Assembly: GCA_016794145.1 (NCBI GenBank)
Contig: JAEUKP010000013.1
Span: 1-46,279, forward strand
Reading direction: 5' to 3'
From: Alphaproteobacteria bacterium
GTDB taxonomy: Bacteria > Pseudomonadota > Alphaproteobacteria > Micavibrionales > Micavibrionaceae
Length of the DNA: 46,279 nucleotides
The number at the start of each line of letters is the position of its first letter. The first letter of the stretch is position 1. The notes below the pieces were generated by a model. That model ran no database searches, was not told the DNA's origin, and saw only the letters and a list, made by a program, of their open reading frames with translations. Below, one piece after another: positions 33,106 to 41,314 of the stretch. The position numbers and the translations under genes were made by a program.

Positions 33106-33819
33106 ATGACACAAAAAATCGCCCTGGTCGATGATGACCGTAATATTGTGATGTCTGTTAAACTCGCGCTTGAAAGCGAGGGGTTTGATGTGATTGCTTT
33201 TCATGACGGGGAAGAGGGGTATGCCGGTATTTTGACCGAAAAACCCGATCTTGCTGTTCTTGATATTAAAATGCCACGTATGGATGGGATAGAGCTTTTA
33301 ACAAAATTGCGTGAAACCCTTGATCTTCCTGTTATTTTCCTGACATCCAAAGACGATGAGGTTGACCAGGTGATTGGCCTACGTCTTGGCGCAGATGATT
33401 ACATGATAAAACCTTTTTCCCAACGTTTATTGATTGAACGAATTCGATCCGTCTTACGTCGTTATGGGGGGCACCCAACCTCGTCTATAAAGACTGAATC
33501 CACGCCTTCTCAAGGGCAGGTTATTACGCGTGGACATTTGGAGCTGGATGATCACCGGCATTTATGTCGATGGAAAAGAGACATCGTAAATCTGACAGTG
33601 ACCGAATATTTATTGATTAAGTCATTGGCTGTTACACCCGGCCATGTCCGATCAAGAGATCAATTGATTACCGCGGCTTATGGGGATTCTGTCTATGTGG
33701 ATGACCGAACGATTGACACCCATATTAAGCGGATTCGTCGCAAGATGCGTGAAATCGACAAAGGATTTGATCAAATTGAAACCCTTTATGGTGTTGGATA
33801 TAGATACAAAGAAATATGA
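33106..33819 (+). CDS. chvI: ChvI-type response regulator (OmpR family)
   Basis: A 237-residue transcription regulator. The receiver domain has the acidic pocket ALVDDDR and the phospho-acceptor D53 in LAVLDIKMPRMDG, with the conserved Thr and Lys in LTSKDDE and MIKPFS. The DNA-binding winged helix is in the last 90 residues (LTVTEYLLIKSLA, DDRTIDTHIKRIRRKMRE, GVGYRYKE). It overlaps the kinase gene by four bases. The assignment to ChvI rather than another OmpR regulator rests on similarity of sequence and on the chvI-chvG-rapZ context typical of alphaproteobacteria, where the pair senses envelope or acid stress. Confidence 0.85.
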   Translation: MTQKIALVDDDRNIVMSVKLALESEGFDVIAFHDGEEGYAGILTEKPDLAVLDIKMPRMDGIELLTKLRETLDLPVIFLTSKDDEVDQVIGLRLGADDYMIKPFSQRLLIERIRSVLRRYGGHPTSSIKTESTPSQGQVITRGHLELDDHRHLCRWKRDIVNLTVTEYLLIKSLAVTPGHVRSRDQLITAAYGDSVYVDDRTIDTHIKRIRRKMREIDKGFDQIETLYGVGYRYKEI

Positions 33820-35417
33820 AAACAGAAGAAAATCCTATTGAAAGGGAAAGCGGAATTGCCCCGAGACCTTTAAGCCGCCTGACCTATAAAATTTTGGCGG
33901 TTAATGTCGTGACTCTTGCCGTTTTCGTCATGAGCTTTTCTTACATTTCACAAACCCGGGAGAATCTGATCCGGAATGAGGTTGAAAATTTTGGCACTGA
34001 GGCGCGGATCTATTCTTTGATTTTAAATAAAGCTCTTTCCGAGAACCATGCAAATATTCAGAAGATTTCACAAATTCTATCAGAACTGAACCTGCATACC
34101 GACCAACAAGCCAGTTTATATTCAGAAAAAGGGCAGTTAATCGTTACAAACGGGCATATTCCGCAGCGGAAAACCTATACCGAAATCCATGATAAGAACT
34201 TGAATATTTTGGCACGGTTTCTCGCGGGGCTTGAAAACTGGGTATCTGTTAATTTTAAATTGCCCCAATTCCCGGGCCCTGAACGGGCCTTTAATGAAGA
34301 TTTGCCGAAGTTTGAGCAAACCGTTGATGGACTGAATATTGCCGCTTGGTCAGCCCTTGATGGGGGGCTTATTCTCACGGCGCATATCAACCTTTTGAAA
34401 AATCATGAGGAAATAGGAGCCTTGCAATTGGTTCGGCGCGATTTGCAGATTGAAGAAAGTTTTGCAAAAACACGGCTTGATGTTTTCAGGTTTGCTTTAA
34501 TTTCGCTGGTTACAACGATTTCTTTTTCGCTTTATCTTGCGGGCCTGATCGGCCACCCGCTTCGTAACCTTGCAACGGCTGCGGAAGCCTTTCGTCTCAG
34601 TCGTGGGCGAGAAATCGAGATTCCAGATCTTTCTGCACGAAATGACGAGATTGGTGAATTGTCACAAGCAATGCGCGAAATGACAGGGGCCCTTAAAAAG
34701 AGATTAACGGCGATTGAGCAATTTGCAGCAGATGTCGCCCATGAGTTAAAAAATCCACTCAGTTCTATGAAAAGTGCACTAGAAACATTGCCAAAAGTAA
34801 AAAACGAGGTGGATCATAGACGCCTGATGGATATTATTCAGCATGATTTACGCCGTATGGATCGCTTGATTTCTGATATTTCGCAAGCCTCCCGCCTTGA
34901 TGCAGAACTTTCACGCGATATTTTGGAACCTTTCGATTTGCGGATCATTCTCAATTCACTGATTGAATCAAAAGCGGATTTGTCCTTACGGCGGGATGGT
35001 GAAAAACAGGGAATTATCAAATGCGCCGGGTTCGAAAAACCTGCAATCGTTGTGGGACAATCTGGTCGTTTGGCCCAAGTCTTTGATAACCTTATTTCAA
35101 ATGCCCTCTCTTTTACCCACGAAAACGGGGTGGTTTTTGTGCGCATTGATTCAAATGCGGATCGTGTTAAGGTTATGATTGAAGATGATGGCCCCGGCAT
35201 CCCCAAGAACCGGTTGGAAAAGATATTTGATAGATTCTATTCCGAAAGGCCTGCCACCGAAACTTTTGGGATGCATTCCGGTTTGGGGCTTTTTATTGCA
35301 AAACAAATTGTTGAATCTCACGGGGGAGATATTTATGCTGAAAACAGACAGGATCATGCTGGCGCAGTGATTGGGGCACGGTTCGTTGTCAGATTAAGAT
35401 CAAGGATCATATCATGA
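33816..35417 (+). CDS. chvG: ChvG-type sensor histidine kinase
   Basis: A 533-residue membrane kinase paired with the preceding regulator. One span lies at about 24-44 (ILAVNVVTLAVFVMSFSYIS), a periplasmic sensor domain of about 180 residues follows, then the second span (FRFALISLVTTISFSLYLAG) and a HAMP linker (RNLATAAEAFR..). The HisKA box is FAADVAHELKNPLSSMKSALE with the phospho-His near residue 309, and the ATPase has N (VFDNLISNALSFT), G1 (IEDDGPGIP), F and G2 (GLGLFIAKQIVESHGG) boxes. The stop overlaps the rapZ start (ATGA). Confidence 0.87.
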   Translation: MKTEENPIERESGIAPRPLSRLTYKILAVNVVTLAVFVMSFSYISQTRENLIRNEVENFGTEARIYSLILNKALSENHANIQKISQILSELNLHTDQQASLYSEKGQLIVTNGHIPQRKTYTEIHDKNLNILARFLAGLENWVSVNFKLPQFPGPERAFNEDLPKFEQTVDGLNIAAWSALDGGLILTAHINLLKNHEEIGALQLVRRDLQIEESFAKTRLDVFRFALISLVTTISFSLYLAGLIGHPLRNLATAAEAFRLSRGREIEIPDLSARNDEIGELSQAMREMTGALKKRLTAIEQFAADVAHELKNPLSSMKSALETLPKVKNEVDHRRLMDIIQHDLRRMDRLISDISQASRLDAELSRDILEPFDLRIILNSLIESKADLSLRRDGEKQGIIKCAGFEKPAIVVGQSGRLAQVFDNLISNALSFTHENGVVFVRIDSNADRVKVMIEDDGPGIPKNRLEKIFDRFYSERPATETFGMHSGLGLFIAKQIVESHGGDIYAENRQDHAGAVIGARFVVRLRSRIIS

Positions 35418-36295
35418 CCAGTCCTTCGGGGGCCCTTTTGTTACGACCTCTTGTCATTGTGACGGGGCTTTCCGGCGCAGGCATTTCGTCCGCGATGGCT
35501 ATTTTAGAGGATATGGGTTTTGCTGCATTTGATAATTTTCCACTCTCTCTTTTGCCTGCTCTATTGAATCAGGAAAAACAAACGAGCTTACCGCTGGCGG
35601 TCAGTGTTGACACACGGGGGCATAATTTTGATCCAACGGCATTAATGAACGCGATTAATAGCCTTAAAAACGAAGGGTATTGGGCGGTCAAGACACTTTT
35701 TTTATCAGCCGATGATTCTGTGCTTCTAAAACGATTTTCCGAGACGCGCCGTGTTCATCCTTTGGCGCGTGATCGGGCGGTCTCGGATGGAATTGCTGCA
35801 GAAAAATCGTTATTATTTTCTTTAAAGCACGAAGCGGGGCGTGTTGTTGATACATCCGATTATTCCGTGCATGATTTACGGCGGTTTATTGAGGGGTTCT
35901 GTGGCGGTTTATTGCAAGGGCATTTGAACGTTTCTCTCTTGTCGTTTTCCTATCGCCATGGTCTGCCGCGTGAGGCTGATTTGGTTTTTGATGTCCGGTT
36001 TTTACGAAACCCGAACTGGGACCCAGATTTAAAATCAAAGACGGGCTTGTCTCTGGATGTTCAAGAATATGTCCAATCTGATGACGCGTATGACGGCTTT
36101 ATGGCTCATTTAACAGCAATGATTGATATTCTTTTGCCCAAATATGAGGCAGAGGGTAAAAGCTATCTCACAATTGCCTTTGGATGCACAGGAGGGAAGC
36201 ACAGGTCTGTCACAGTAACCGAACACATTTCCAGTTATTTAAAGAACAAGAAAAAGATCAGCTGCCGGACTCATCACCGTGAGTTAAAAGCCTAA
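35414..36295 (+). CDS. rapZ: RapZ/YvcJ family nucleotide-binding protein, P-loop lysine replaced
   Basis: A 293-residue protein of the RapZ family, in which E. coli RapZ guides RNase E to the GlmZ small RNA. The N-terminal P-loop reads GLSGAGISSA (18-27): the expected GxxxxGK[ST] Lys is Ile24. The Walker B-like region and the C-terminal signature AFGCTGGKHRSVTVTEH are intact, as are HNFDP and DVRFLRNPNWDP. In most alphaproteobacteria hprK and PTS genes sit in this cluster; here they are absent. It is translationally coupled to chvG and overlaps the next, convergent gene by 12 bases. Confidence 0.9.
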   Translation: MTSPSGALLLRPLVIVTGLSGAGISSAMAILEDMGFAAFDNFPLSLLPALLNQEKQTSLPLAVSVDTRGHNFDPTALMNAINSLKNEGYWAVKTLFLSADDSVLLKRFSETRRVHPLARDRAVSDGIAAEKSLLFSLKHEAGRVVDTSDYSVHDLRRFIEGFCGGLLQGHLNVSLLSFSYRHGLPREADLVFDVRFLRNPNWDPDLKSKTGLSLDVQEYVQSDDAYDGFMAHLTAMIDILLPKYEAEGKSYLTIAFGCTGGKHRSVTVTEHISSYLKNKKKISCRTHHRELKA

Positions 36296-36697
36296 TTCGT
36301 TTTTTATTCGTCTATCAGTCTCTTCCCCTCTTCTGCGTAACTTGTCAACAGCACCGGCTGTCACAAAATTGACCCCAGTTTCGATAGCATTTTTCGTTGA
36401 GTCTATCGCATTTGGTAGCCCGGCTCGCACTTGATCAAAGGCTTCGGACAGGCTAAAAGGGATATCTTTGACATTGGATGAGGCTGTTGTTTTTCCGTTT
36501 CCATTGTAGTGATCCGCAACACAGGCCCCTACATTTCCTGAGAGCCGTGCCCCCGCTATAATATCGGTTTCATTTTTTATATTTTGTTGAATAATCCCCG
36601 CTGAAATAGAAATCGATCCTCTGTCTGCTGTTGACCGACAGTTGAGAATAGTTCTTTGGATTCCCTCTTTTGTCCTATCAATCTGATTATCACTCAT
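36284..36697 (-). CDS. small protein of unknown function
   Basis: A 137-residue soluble, mixed-charge protein that I do not recognise. There is no signal peptide or membrane span. The N-terminal half is polar (SISISAGIIQQNIKNETDIIAGARLSG contains a possible short beta region), and the C-terminal half is helical and basic (KLRRRGEETDRRIKNELG). GAGGAA eight bases before the ATG at 36697 supports translation. It is convergent with rapZ and divergent from leuS. It could be a lineage-specific protein or effector; nothing decides this. Confidence 0.55.
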   Translation of the reverse strand: MSDNQIDRTKEGIQRTILNCRSTADRGSISISAGIIQQNIKNETDIIAGARLSGNVGACVADHYNGNGKTTASSNVKDIPFSLSEAFDQVRAGLPNAIDSTKNAIETGVNFVTAGAVDKLRRRGEETDRRIKNELGF

Positions 36698-36850
36698 TGA
36701 TTGGTTTCCTCAATTGGTCGTTTTCTTGATCAAGCATGTTTACATAATTTTAGATTATCCAGATTAAGAAAGATTTAAATGACTTTACTTTCTGGCGCTG
36801 ATCAGCAAAAAATAGATCCCTAACAGGAAAACAACATACTCAAGAGAAAA

Positions 36851-39403
36851 ATGATGGCTGACCGCTACAATATCCGCGAAACCGAAGAAAAATGGCGCAA
36901 AATCTGGGACGAGAAAAATGTGTTTCACGTCACCGAAACTTCCGACAAACCCAAATATTATGTGCTGGAAATGTTCCCCTATCCGTCGGGACGCATCCAC
37001 ATGGGCCATGTGCGCAATTATTCGCTGGGCGATGTTGTGGCCCGTTACCGGACAGCCAAGGGGTACAACGTCTTGCACCCGATGGGGTGGGATGCGTTCG
37101 GTCTTCCGGCCGAAAATGCCGCGATCGAGCGCGGGGCGCATCCGAAAGACTGGACCTATGAGAATATTGCCGCGATGCGCGTGCAGATGAAACAAATGGG
37201 TTTGTCCCTCGACTGGGGCCGCGAAGTCACCACCTGCGCCCCTGATTATTACAAACACGAACAGAAAATGTTTCTGGATTTCCTAAAAAAAGGCTTGGCC
37301 TATCGCCGTGAGATGATGGTCAACTGGGATCCCGTGGACAACACCGTTCTGGCGAATGAGCAGGTGATTGACGGCAAAGGCTGGCGGACCGGAGCTCCGG
37401 TCGAACGCCGCAAACTCAATCAATGGTCGCTGAAAATCACGGCCTATGCCGAAGACCTGCTCTCGGCCATTCAAACCCTTGATCGTTGGCCGGAAAAAGT
37501 CCGCATTATGCAGGATAACTGGATCGGCAAATCCCAAGGGTTGCGTTTTACCTTTGATCTGACCGGACGTTCGGAAAAACTGGATGTCTTTACCACCCGC
37601 CCCGATACATTGTTTGGGGCGTCATTTGCCGCGATGGCGGCGGATCATCCTCTGGCCAAAGACTTATGTGCGGGCAAAGACGGATTTGACGAATTTGTGA
37701 AGAAATGTCAGGCGCAAGGCACATCGGAAGCAGCCATCGAACAAGCCGATAAATTCGGGTTCGATACCGGATTTACGGTCGATCACCCCTTTATTGCGGG
37801 AAAAACATTGCCGTTATATCTGGCAAACTTTATTCTGATGGATTATGGCACAGGAGCGATTTTCGGCTGTCCGGCCCATGATCAACGCGATTTCGAATTT
37901 GCTACCAAATACGGGTTAGAGATTACGCAAGTTGTGGCTCCTGCCGATGGCAGCGAAGTCACCTTGCCCTATACCGACACGGGCGTACTGATCCATTCCG
38001 ATTTCCTGAACGGGCAATCGGTGGATGCAGCCAAAGCAACCGCTATTGCCAAAATGGAATCTCTGGGACGTGGCCAAGGCGTCACCCAATACCGCCTGCG
38101 CGATTGGGGGATTTCCCGCCAACGCTATTGGGGATGCCCGATCCCGATTATTTATTGCGAATCCTGCGGCGTTGTCCCCGTACCGGACAATCAATTGCCG
38201 GTCGAATTGCCTTATGATGTGACGTTTGACGCACCGGGCAACCCGTTGGAGCGTCATCCCACGTGGAAACACACGACCTGTCCGCACTGCGGCAAAGCCG
38301 CCACACGCGAAACCGATACCTTTGACACATTCTTTGAATCGTCATGGTATTTTGCGCGCTATACCGACCCCAACAATGCCAAAATCGGCTTTGCCAAGGA
38401 AAAAGCCTCCTACTGGCTGCCAGTGGATCAATATATTGGCGGGGTAGAACATGCGGTGCTGCACCTGTTGTATTCGCGTTTCTTTACCCGCGCCCTGTCG
38501 GAATGTGGCTATATGGACACACCGGAACCCTTTGCGGGCCTTTATACCCAAGGCATGATCAACCACATGACCTATAAGGATAAGGACGGCAAATGGCTCT
38601 ACCCCAAGGATGTGATGAAAGATGCCTCTGGGAATTGGGTATTGCTGGCCGATCCACACAGCCCTGTGACCGCTGGCCGTGTTGAGAAAATGTCCAAATC
38701 CAAACGCAACACCATTGATCCGCAAGATATTCTGGACACCTATGGGGCCGATGCCGCACGGATGTTTATTTTGTCGGATTCTCCGCCCGATCGCGATCTG
38801 GAATGGACAGAATCGGGGCTGGACGGAGCGTGGCGCTTTATCAACCGCCTGCACCGCTTGGTCACAGACAACAAAAATCTGATCCTGACCGCGCCTGTTG
38901 GAGAAGCCTCCGAAGCGGCCCAAAAGCTGCAGCAAAAAGCGCATCAAACCTTGGCCAAAGTCGGCAGCGATATCGAAGCCTTTCATATGAACAAAGCCGT
39001 AGCACGTCTGCGGGAATTGACCAATATGATCGAAGCCTTCCAACCGGCTTCAGGCGATACCGGCTTGTACCGCGAAGCCGTGGAATTTGCGCTGCGCGGC
39101 CTGAATCCGATGATTCCGCATATTACCGAAGAGTTATGGGCGGAATTGGGGCACACAACGCTTTTGGCACAAACATCCTGGCCAAGGATCAATCCGGCCT
39201 TTTTGGTGGAAGACAGCGTGACCATCGGGGTGCAAATCAATGGCAAATTGAAAGCCACGATTACCCTGCCGATAGATGCTCCGGCAGCAGAGGCCGAGAA
39301 ACTGGCTCTCTCTGACAGTGGTGTGATCCGCGCGCTGGAAGGTAAAGCCGTCCGCAAAGTGATCGTCGTCCCCAATCGCATTGTCAATGTGGTGGTGGGG
39401 TAA
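36851..39403 (+). CDS. leuS: leucyl-tRNA synthetase
   Basis: An 850-residue class I synthetase charging tRNA-Leu. The HIGH motif is HMGH at 50-53 (PYPSGRIHMGHVRNYSLGD). The CP1 editing domain has TTRPDTLFGASF and GCPAHDQRDFEFA with the editing Asp. The zinc-type region has CESCG and CPHCG. DTFFESSWYFARYTD is present, and the KMSKS loop is at about 613-617 (EKMSKSKRN). The C-terminal anticodon and tail domains are complete. AAGAGA precedes ATG 36851; ATG 36854 is equally possible. Base composition is markedly higher in GC (two sampled 60-base rows give 50% and 62%, against about 33-47% in neighbours) with C/G-ending codons, which points to a different history. Confidence 0.96.
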   Translation: MMADRYNIRETEEKWRKIWDEKNVFHVTETSDKPKYYVLEMFPYPSGRIHMGHVRNYSLGDVVARYRTAKGYNVLHPMGWDAFGLPAENAAIERGAHPKDWTYENIAAMRVQMKQMGLSLDWGREVTTCAPDYYKHEQKMFLDFLKKGLAYRREMMVNWDPVDNTVLANEQVIDGKGWRTGAPVERRKLNQWSLKITAYAEDLLSAIQTLDRWPEKVRIMQDNWIGKSQGLRFTFDLTGRSEKLDVFTTRPDTLFGASFAAMAADHPLAKDLCAGKDGFDEFVKKCQAQGTSEAAIEQADKFGFDTGFTVDHPFIAGKTLPLYLANFILMDYGTGAIFGCPAHDQRDFEFATKYGLEITQVVAPADGSEVTLPYTDTGVLIHSDFLNGQSVDAAKATAIAKMESLGRGQGVTQYRLRDWGISRQRYWGCPIPIIYCESCGVVPVPDNQLPVELPYDVTFDAPGNPLERHPTWKHTTCPHCGKAATRETDTFDTFFESSWYFARYTDPNNAKIGFAKEKASYWLPVDQYIGGVEHAVLHLLYSRFFTRALSECGYMDTPEPFAGLYTQGMINHMTYKDKDGKWLYPKDVMKDASGNWVLLADPHSPVTAGRVEKMSKSKRNTIDPQDILDTYGADAARMFILSDSPPDRDLEWTESGLDGAWRFINRLHRLVTDNKNLILTAPVGEASEAAQKLQQKAHQTLAKVGSDIEAFHMNKAVARLRELTNMIEAFQPASGDTGLYREAVEFALRGLNPMIPHITEELWAELGHTTLLAQTSWPRINPAFLVEDSVTIGVQINGKLKATITLPIDAPAAEAEKLALSDSGVIRALEGKAVRKVIVVPNRIVNVVVG

Positions 39404-39411
39404 TTTTTTTG

Positions 39412-39440
39412 TTGACATAATTAAAATTCTTTCGTACATC
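39412..39440 (+). promoter_or_regulatory. promoter-like sequence before the orphan gene
   Basis: TTGACA (39412-39417), a 17-base spacer, then TACATC (39435-39440). The -35 is perfect and the -10 is weak. It begins eight bases after the leuS stop, so the following gene is probably transcribed independently. Confidence 0.45.
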
Positions 39441-39473
39441 CTTCATCATTCATTGTGATGGAGGGTATTTAAA

Positions 39474-40655
39474 ATGTCTGGAACAGTTAATATAGGTGAG
39501 GCGTTAGAAGAGATTAGCCAAAGAATTAAAGACGGAATCGCTAACCCGCTTAGTTCTTATGCTCATCTTATAAATGAAGACCCTGCTCTAAAAGTTCGTT
39601 TTTATAGTCATGCAGCTGCGTGTTATGCCGATTATATTATCCGTGTTGTTATGCAGATGCCTCAGATTTTATCAGAGACTTTGGATAAGGTTAATTCCTA
39701 TGACAATGTTAAACCTGATGATAAAATTCGTATCTTACAAGGATTGATTATGAAAATATTAAACTCTCTTGATCAGGCTATTATGCTGATGGTCGAACAT
39801 CTTATTCCCTTGGATCAAAAATCCATTCAGGGTGAAGATCTTTCATATTTTCAAACGGCATCAGGTAAAGCTGCTCGCGCTCTTTCACTGTATATGCAGG
39901 ATCTGGAGCAAAGCATTGAGAAATTTTGTCAAAGACAGCAAATTGAGAAAATTTCTATCCCTGAGGAAAGGAAGAAAATTTATCTCTATCTTATCACAGG
40001 GCAAGTCCATGGTAGTGCTGCCGTTACTCTTGCAGCATTTTTTCCGGATGCGAAAGGGATGGTTGCAGATCTGTGTGAGATGGGAATTGGTGTAAATGGT
40101 TTTGAAGGGCTTTTAACGGATAAATTATCCCAATCCGGAATTTCAACGGATCCAACGCCTCTTATTTCTTTTGTCTATAAGATAAAATATGCATCAGTGC
40201 TTTGGAATCGTTATATGGGTGGAGGGGGCACTGGAGAGAGGGTGCATGTCTTCACTGAACGCATTTTGACGAATGAACTGCAAAAATATAATCAGGATAA
40301 ATTTGAAGCTTGCGCCCAGGATTTCCCAGAATCAACAAAATATACTATCCAGAAATTTATAGACCTTTTGGAAAAATTTCTTCCTTATCATAGGCTTAAT
40401 ATAGCGGGTGCCGCTCTATCTGTTCTTCCTGTGACGTATCAAGAGAGGTTGGAAGGTATACAACAAAACGCTATAAAAGAAATGGCAAGTGGAATATTGG
40501 ATATTTTTCAAGGCAGAGGATCTCCTCTTTCAGAGGTTTTTGGGCAATCTGTTGGGGGGCTTGTTCTTCCTCCTGATGTTGTCAGGATTCTTCGTCAAGG
40601 CCCCAGCGGCGAGGATCTTGGGCCTTGCCTCCCTGAAGACGGACCCCGTCCTTAG
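39474..40655 (+). CDS. orphan helical protein of unknown function, AT-rich
   Basis: A 393-residue protein I do not recognise. It is almost entirely helical and polar, without signal peptide or clear membrane span, with two somewhat hydrophobic helices (HGSAAVTLAAFF and LNIAGAALSVLPV) and a Gly/Pro-rich C-terminus (GPSGEDLGPCLPEDGPRP). GGAGG nine bases before the ATG supports translation. Composition is AT-rich (a sampled row is 33% GC), in contrast to leuS before it and the small gene after it. The profile fits a lineage-specific protein; a secreted effector is speculation. Confidence 0.65.
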   Translation: MSGTVNIGEALEEISQRIKDGIANPLSSYAHLINEDPALKVRFYSHAAACYADYIIRVVMQMPQILSETLDKVNSYDNVKPDDKIRILQGLIMKILNSLDQAIMLMVEHLIPLDQKSIQGEDLSYFQTASGKAARALSLYMQDLEQSIEKFCQRQQIEKISIPEERKKIYLYLITGQVHGSAAVTLAAFFPDAKGMVADLCEMGIGVNGFEGLLTDKLSQSGISTDPTPLISFVYKIKYASVLWNRYMGGGGTGERVHVFTERILTNELQKYNQDKFEACAQDFPESTKYTIQKFIDLLEKFLPYHRLNIAGAALSVLPVTYQERLEGIQQNAIKEMASGILDIFQGRGSPLSEVFGQSVGGLVLPPDVVRILRQGPSGEDLGPCLPEDGPRP

Positions 40656-40757
40656 GGGGCTATCCCATCCATGTGCAAGCTGGGTAAAATTTGCCGATAA
40701 ACCCGGCATAAAAGTTGCAGTGATTTCCCCCGTAACAGTTTGCGTGGGGAAATTTTT

Positions 40758-41099
40758 ATGTCCAGTATTTCATCATCGTTCTATGCGTCTCCGGCCAGTG
40801 CTTTCAGTACGTCAGGGGCTTTGGGTAAGACTCAGGCTCATTCCCAGACTAATAAATCTGCACAAAAAACCGGATCCGATGACAATGCCATCAGCCAGTT
40901 TCTGGCGTATCAACAGTTGACACCGCAACAGAAATTGCGGGAGGCCATTTTGCAGAAGTACAATCTGACCGAAGAGACGCTGCAAAATTTGCCTACAGCC
41001 GAACGCAAAAAGATCGAAGACGATATCAAAGTCGAAATCGAAAAACAGATCAAAAATAATATGGCCCAAAAAGGCATTCTGGTCGATTTCTTAGCCTAG
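40758..41099 (+). CDS. small helical protein of unknown function
   Basis: A 113-residue protein. The first 50 residues are Ser/Ala/Gln-rich and disordered; the rest is charged helix with a pattern seen in various proteobacterial proteins of unknown role (LTPQQKLREAILQKYNLTEE, then LPTAERKKIEDDIKVEIEKQ). GGGGA lies eight bases before the ATG at 40758, which decides the start. GC is about 50% in a sampled row, more like leuS than the AT-rich gene between them. Confidence 0.65.
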   Translation: MSSISSSFYASPASAFSTSGALGKTQAHSQTNKSAQKTGSDDNAISQFLAYQQLTPQQKLREAILQKYNLTEETLQNLPTAERKKIEDDIKVEIEKQIKNNMAQKGILVDFLA

Positions 41100-41147
41100 A
41101 ATCCTCTCCCCTTTCCCGGCGTATAAAATAAACCCTTGCCAAGCAAG

Positions 41148-41225
41148 ATGGTTTTGCTTCATATATGTCGTATGGAACAAATTTTAGGTAATAATCTTTA
41201 TCTTTTTCGACTTACGACCCCCTGA
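41148..41225 (+). CDS. possible leucine-rich leader peptide of leuA
   Basis: A 25-codon frame (M-V-L-L-H-I-C-R-M-E, then QILGNNLYLFRLTTP, stop TGA at 41223-41225) with six Leu codons, ending inside the 5' arm of the hairpin that precedes leuA. AGCAAG is upstream. The position and Leu content are what a transcription-attenuation leader needs, but the Leu codons are spread out rather than consecutive, so this stays tentative. Confidence 0.4.
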   Translation: MVLLHICRMEQILGNNLYLFRLTTP

Positions 41226-41266
41226 AATATCAGGCTGGTTTTTCTTCCATTGGTGTTTCAGGGGTC
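41216..41266 (+). promoter_or_regulatory. candidate attenuator before leuA, two exclusive hairpins
   Basis: GACCCCCTGAAA (41216-41227) can pair with TTTCAGGGGTC (41256-41266). Alternatively CCTGA (41221-41225) pairs with TCAGG (41230-41234). The two use the same bases and cannot coexist. The 3' side runs into CTTTCCCTT, a weak T-tract. It lies about 50 bp upstream of leuA. Confidence 0.45.
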
Positions 41267-41314
41267 TTTCCCTTCCCCCCAAAAATAATTTCAATATAAA
41301 AGAGAGATTTTATA

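Noticed and set aside
38267..38285. CACGTG-containing sequence inside leuS as a third parS
   Set aside because: CCCACGTGGAAAC lacks the TTTCACGTGAAA core; well below the two accepted sites.
38342..39043. 233-codon open frame on the strand opposite leuS
   Set aside because: A shadow of a GC-rich coding gene; leuS is complete over it with all motifs, and the shadow has no recognisable domain.
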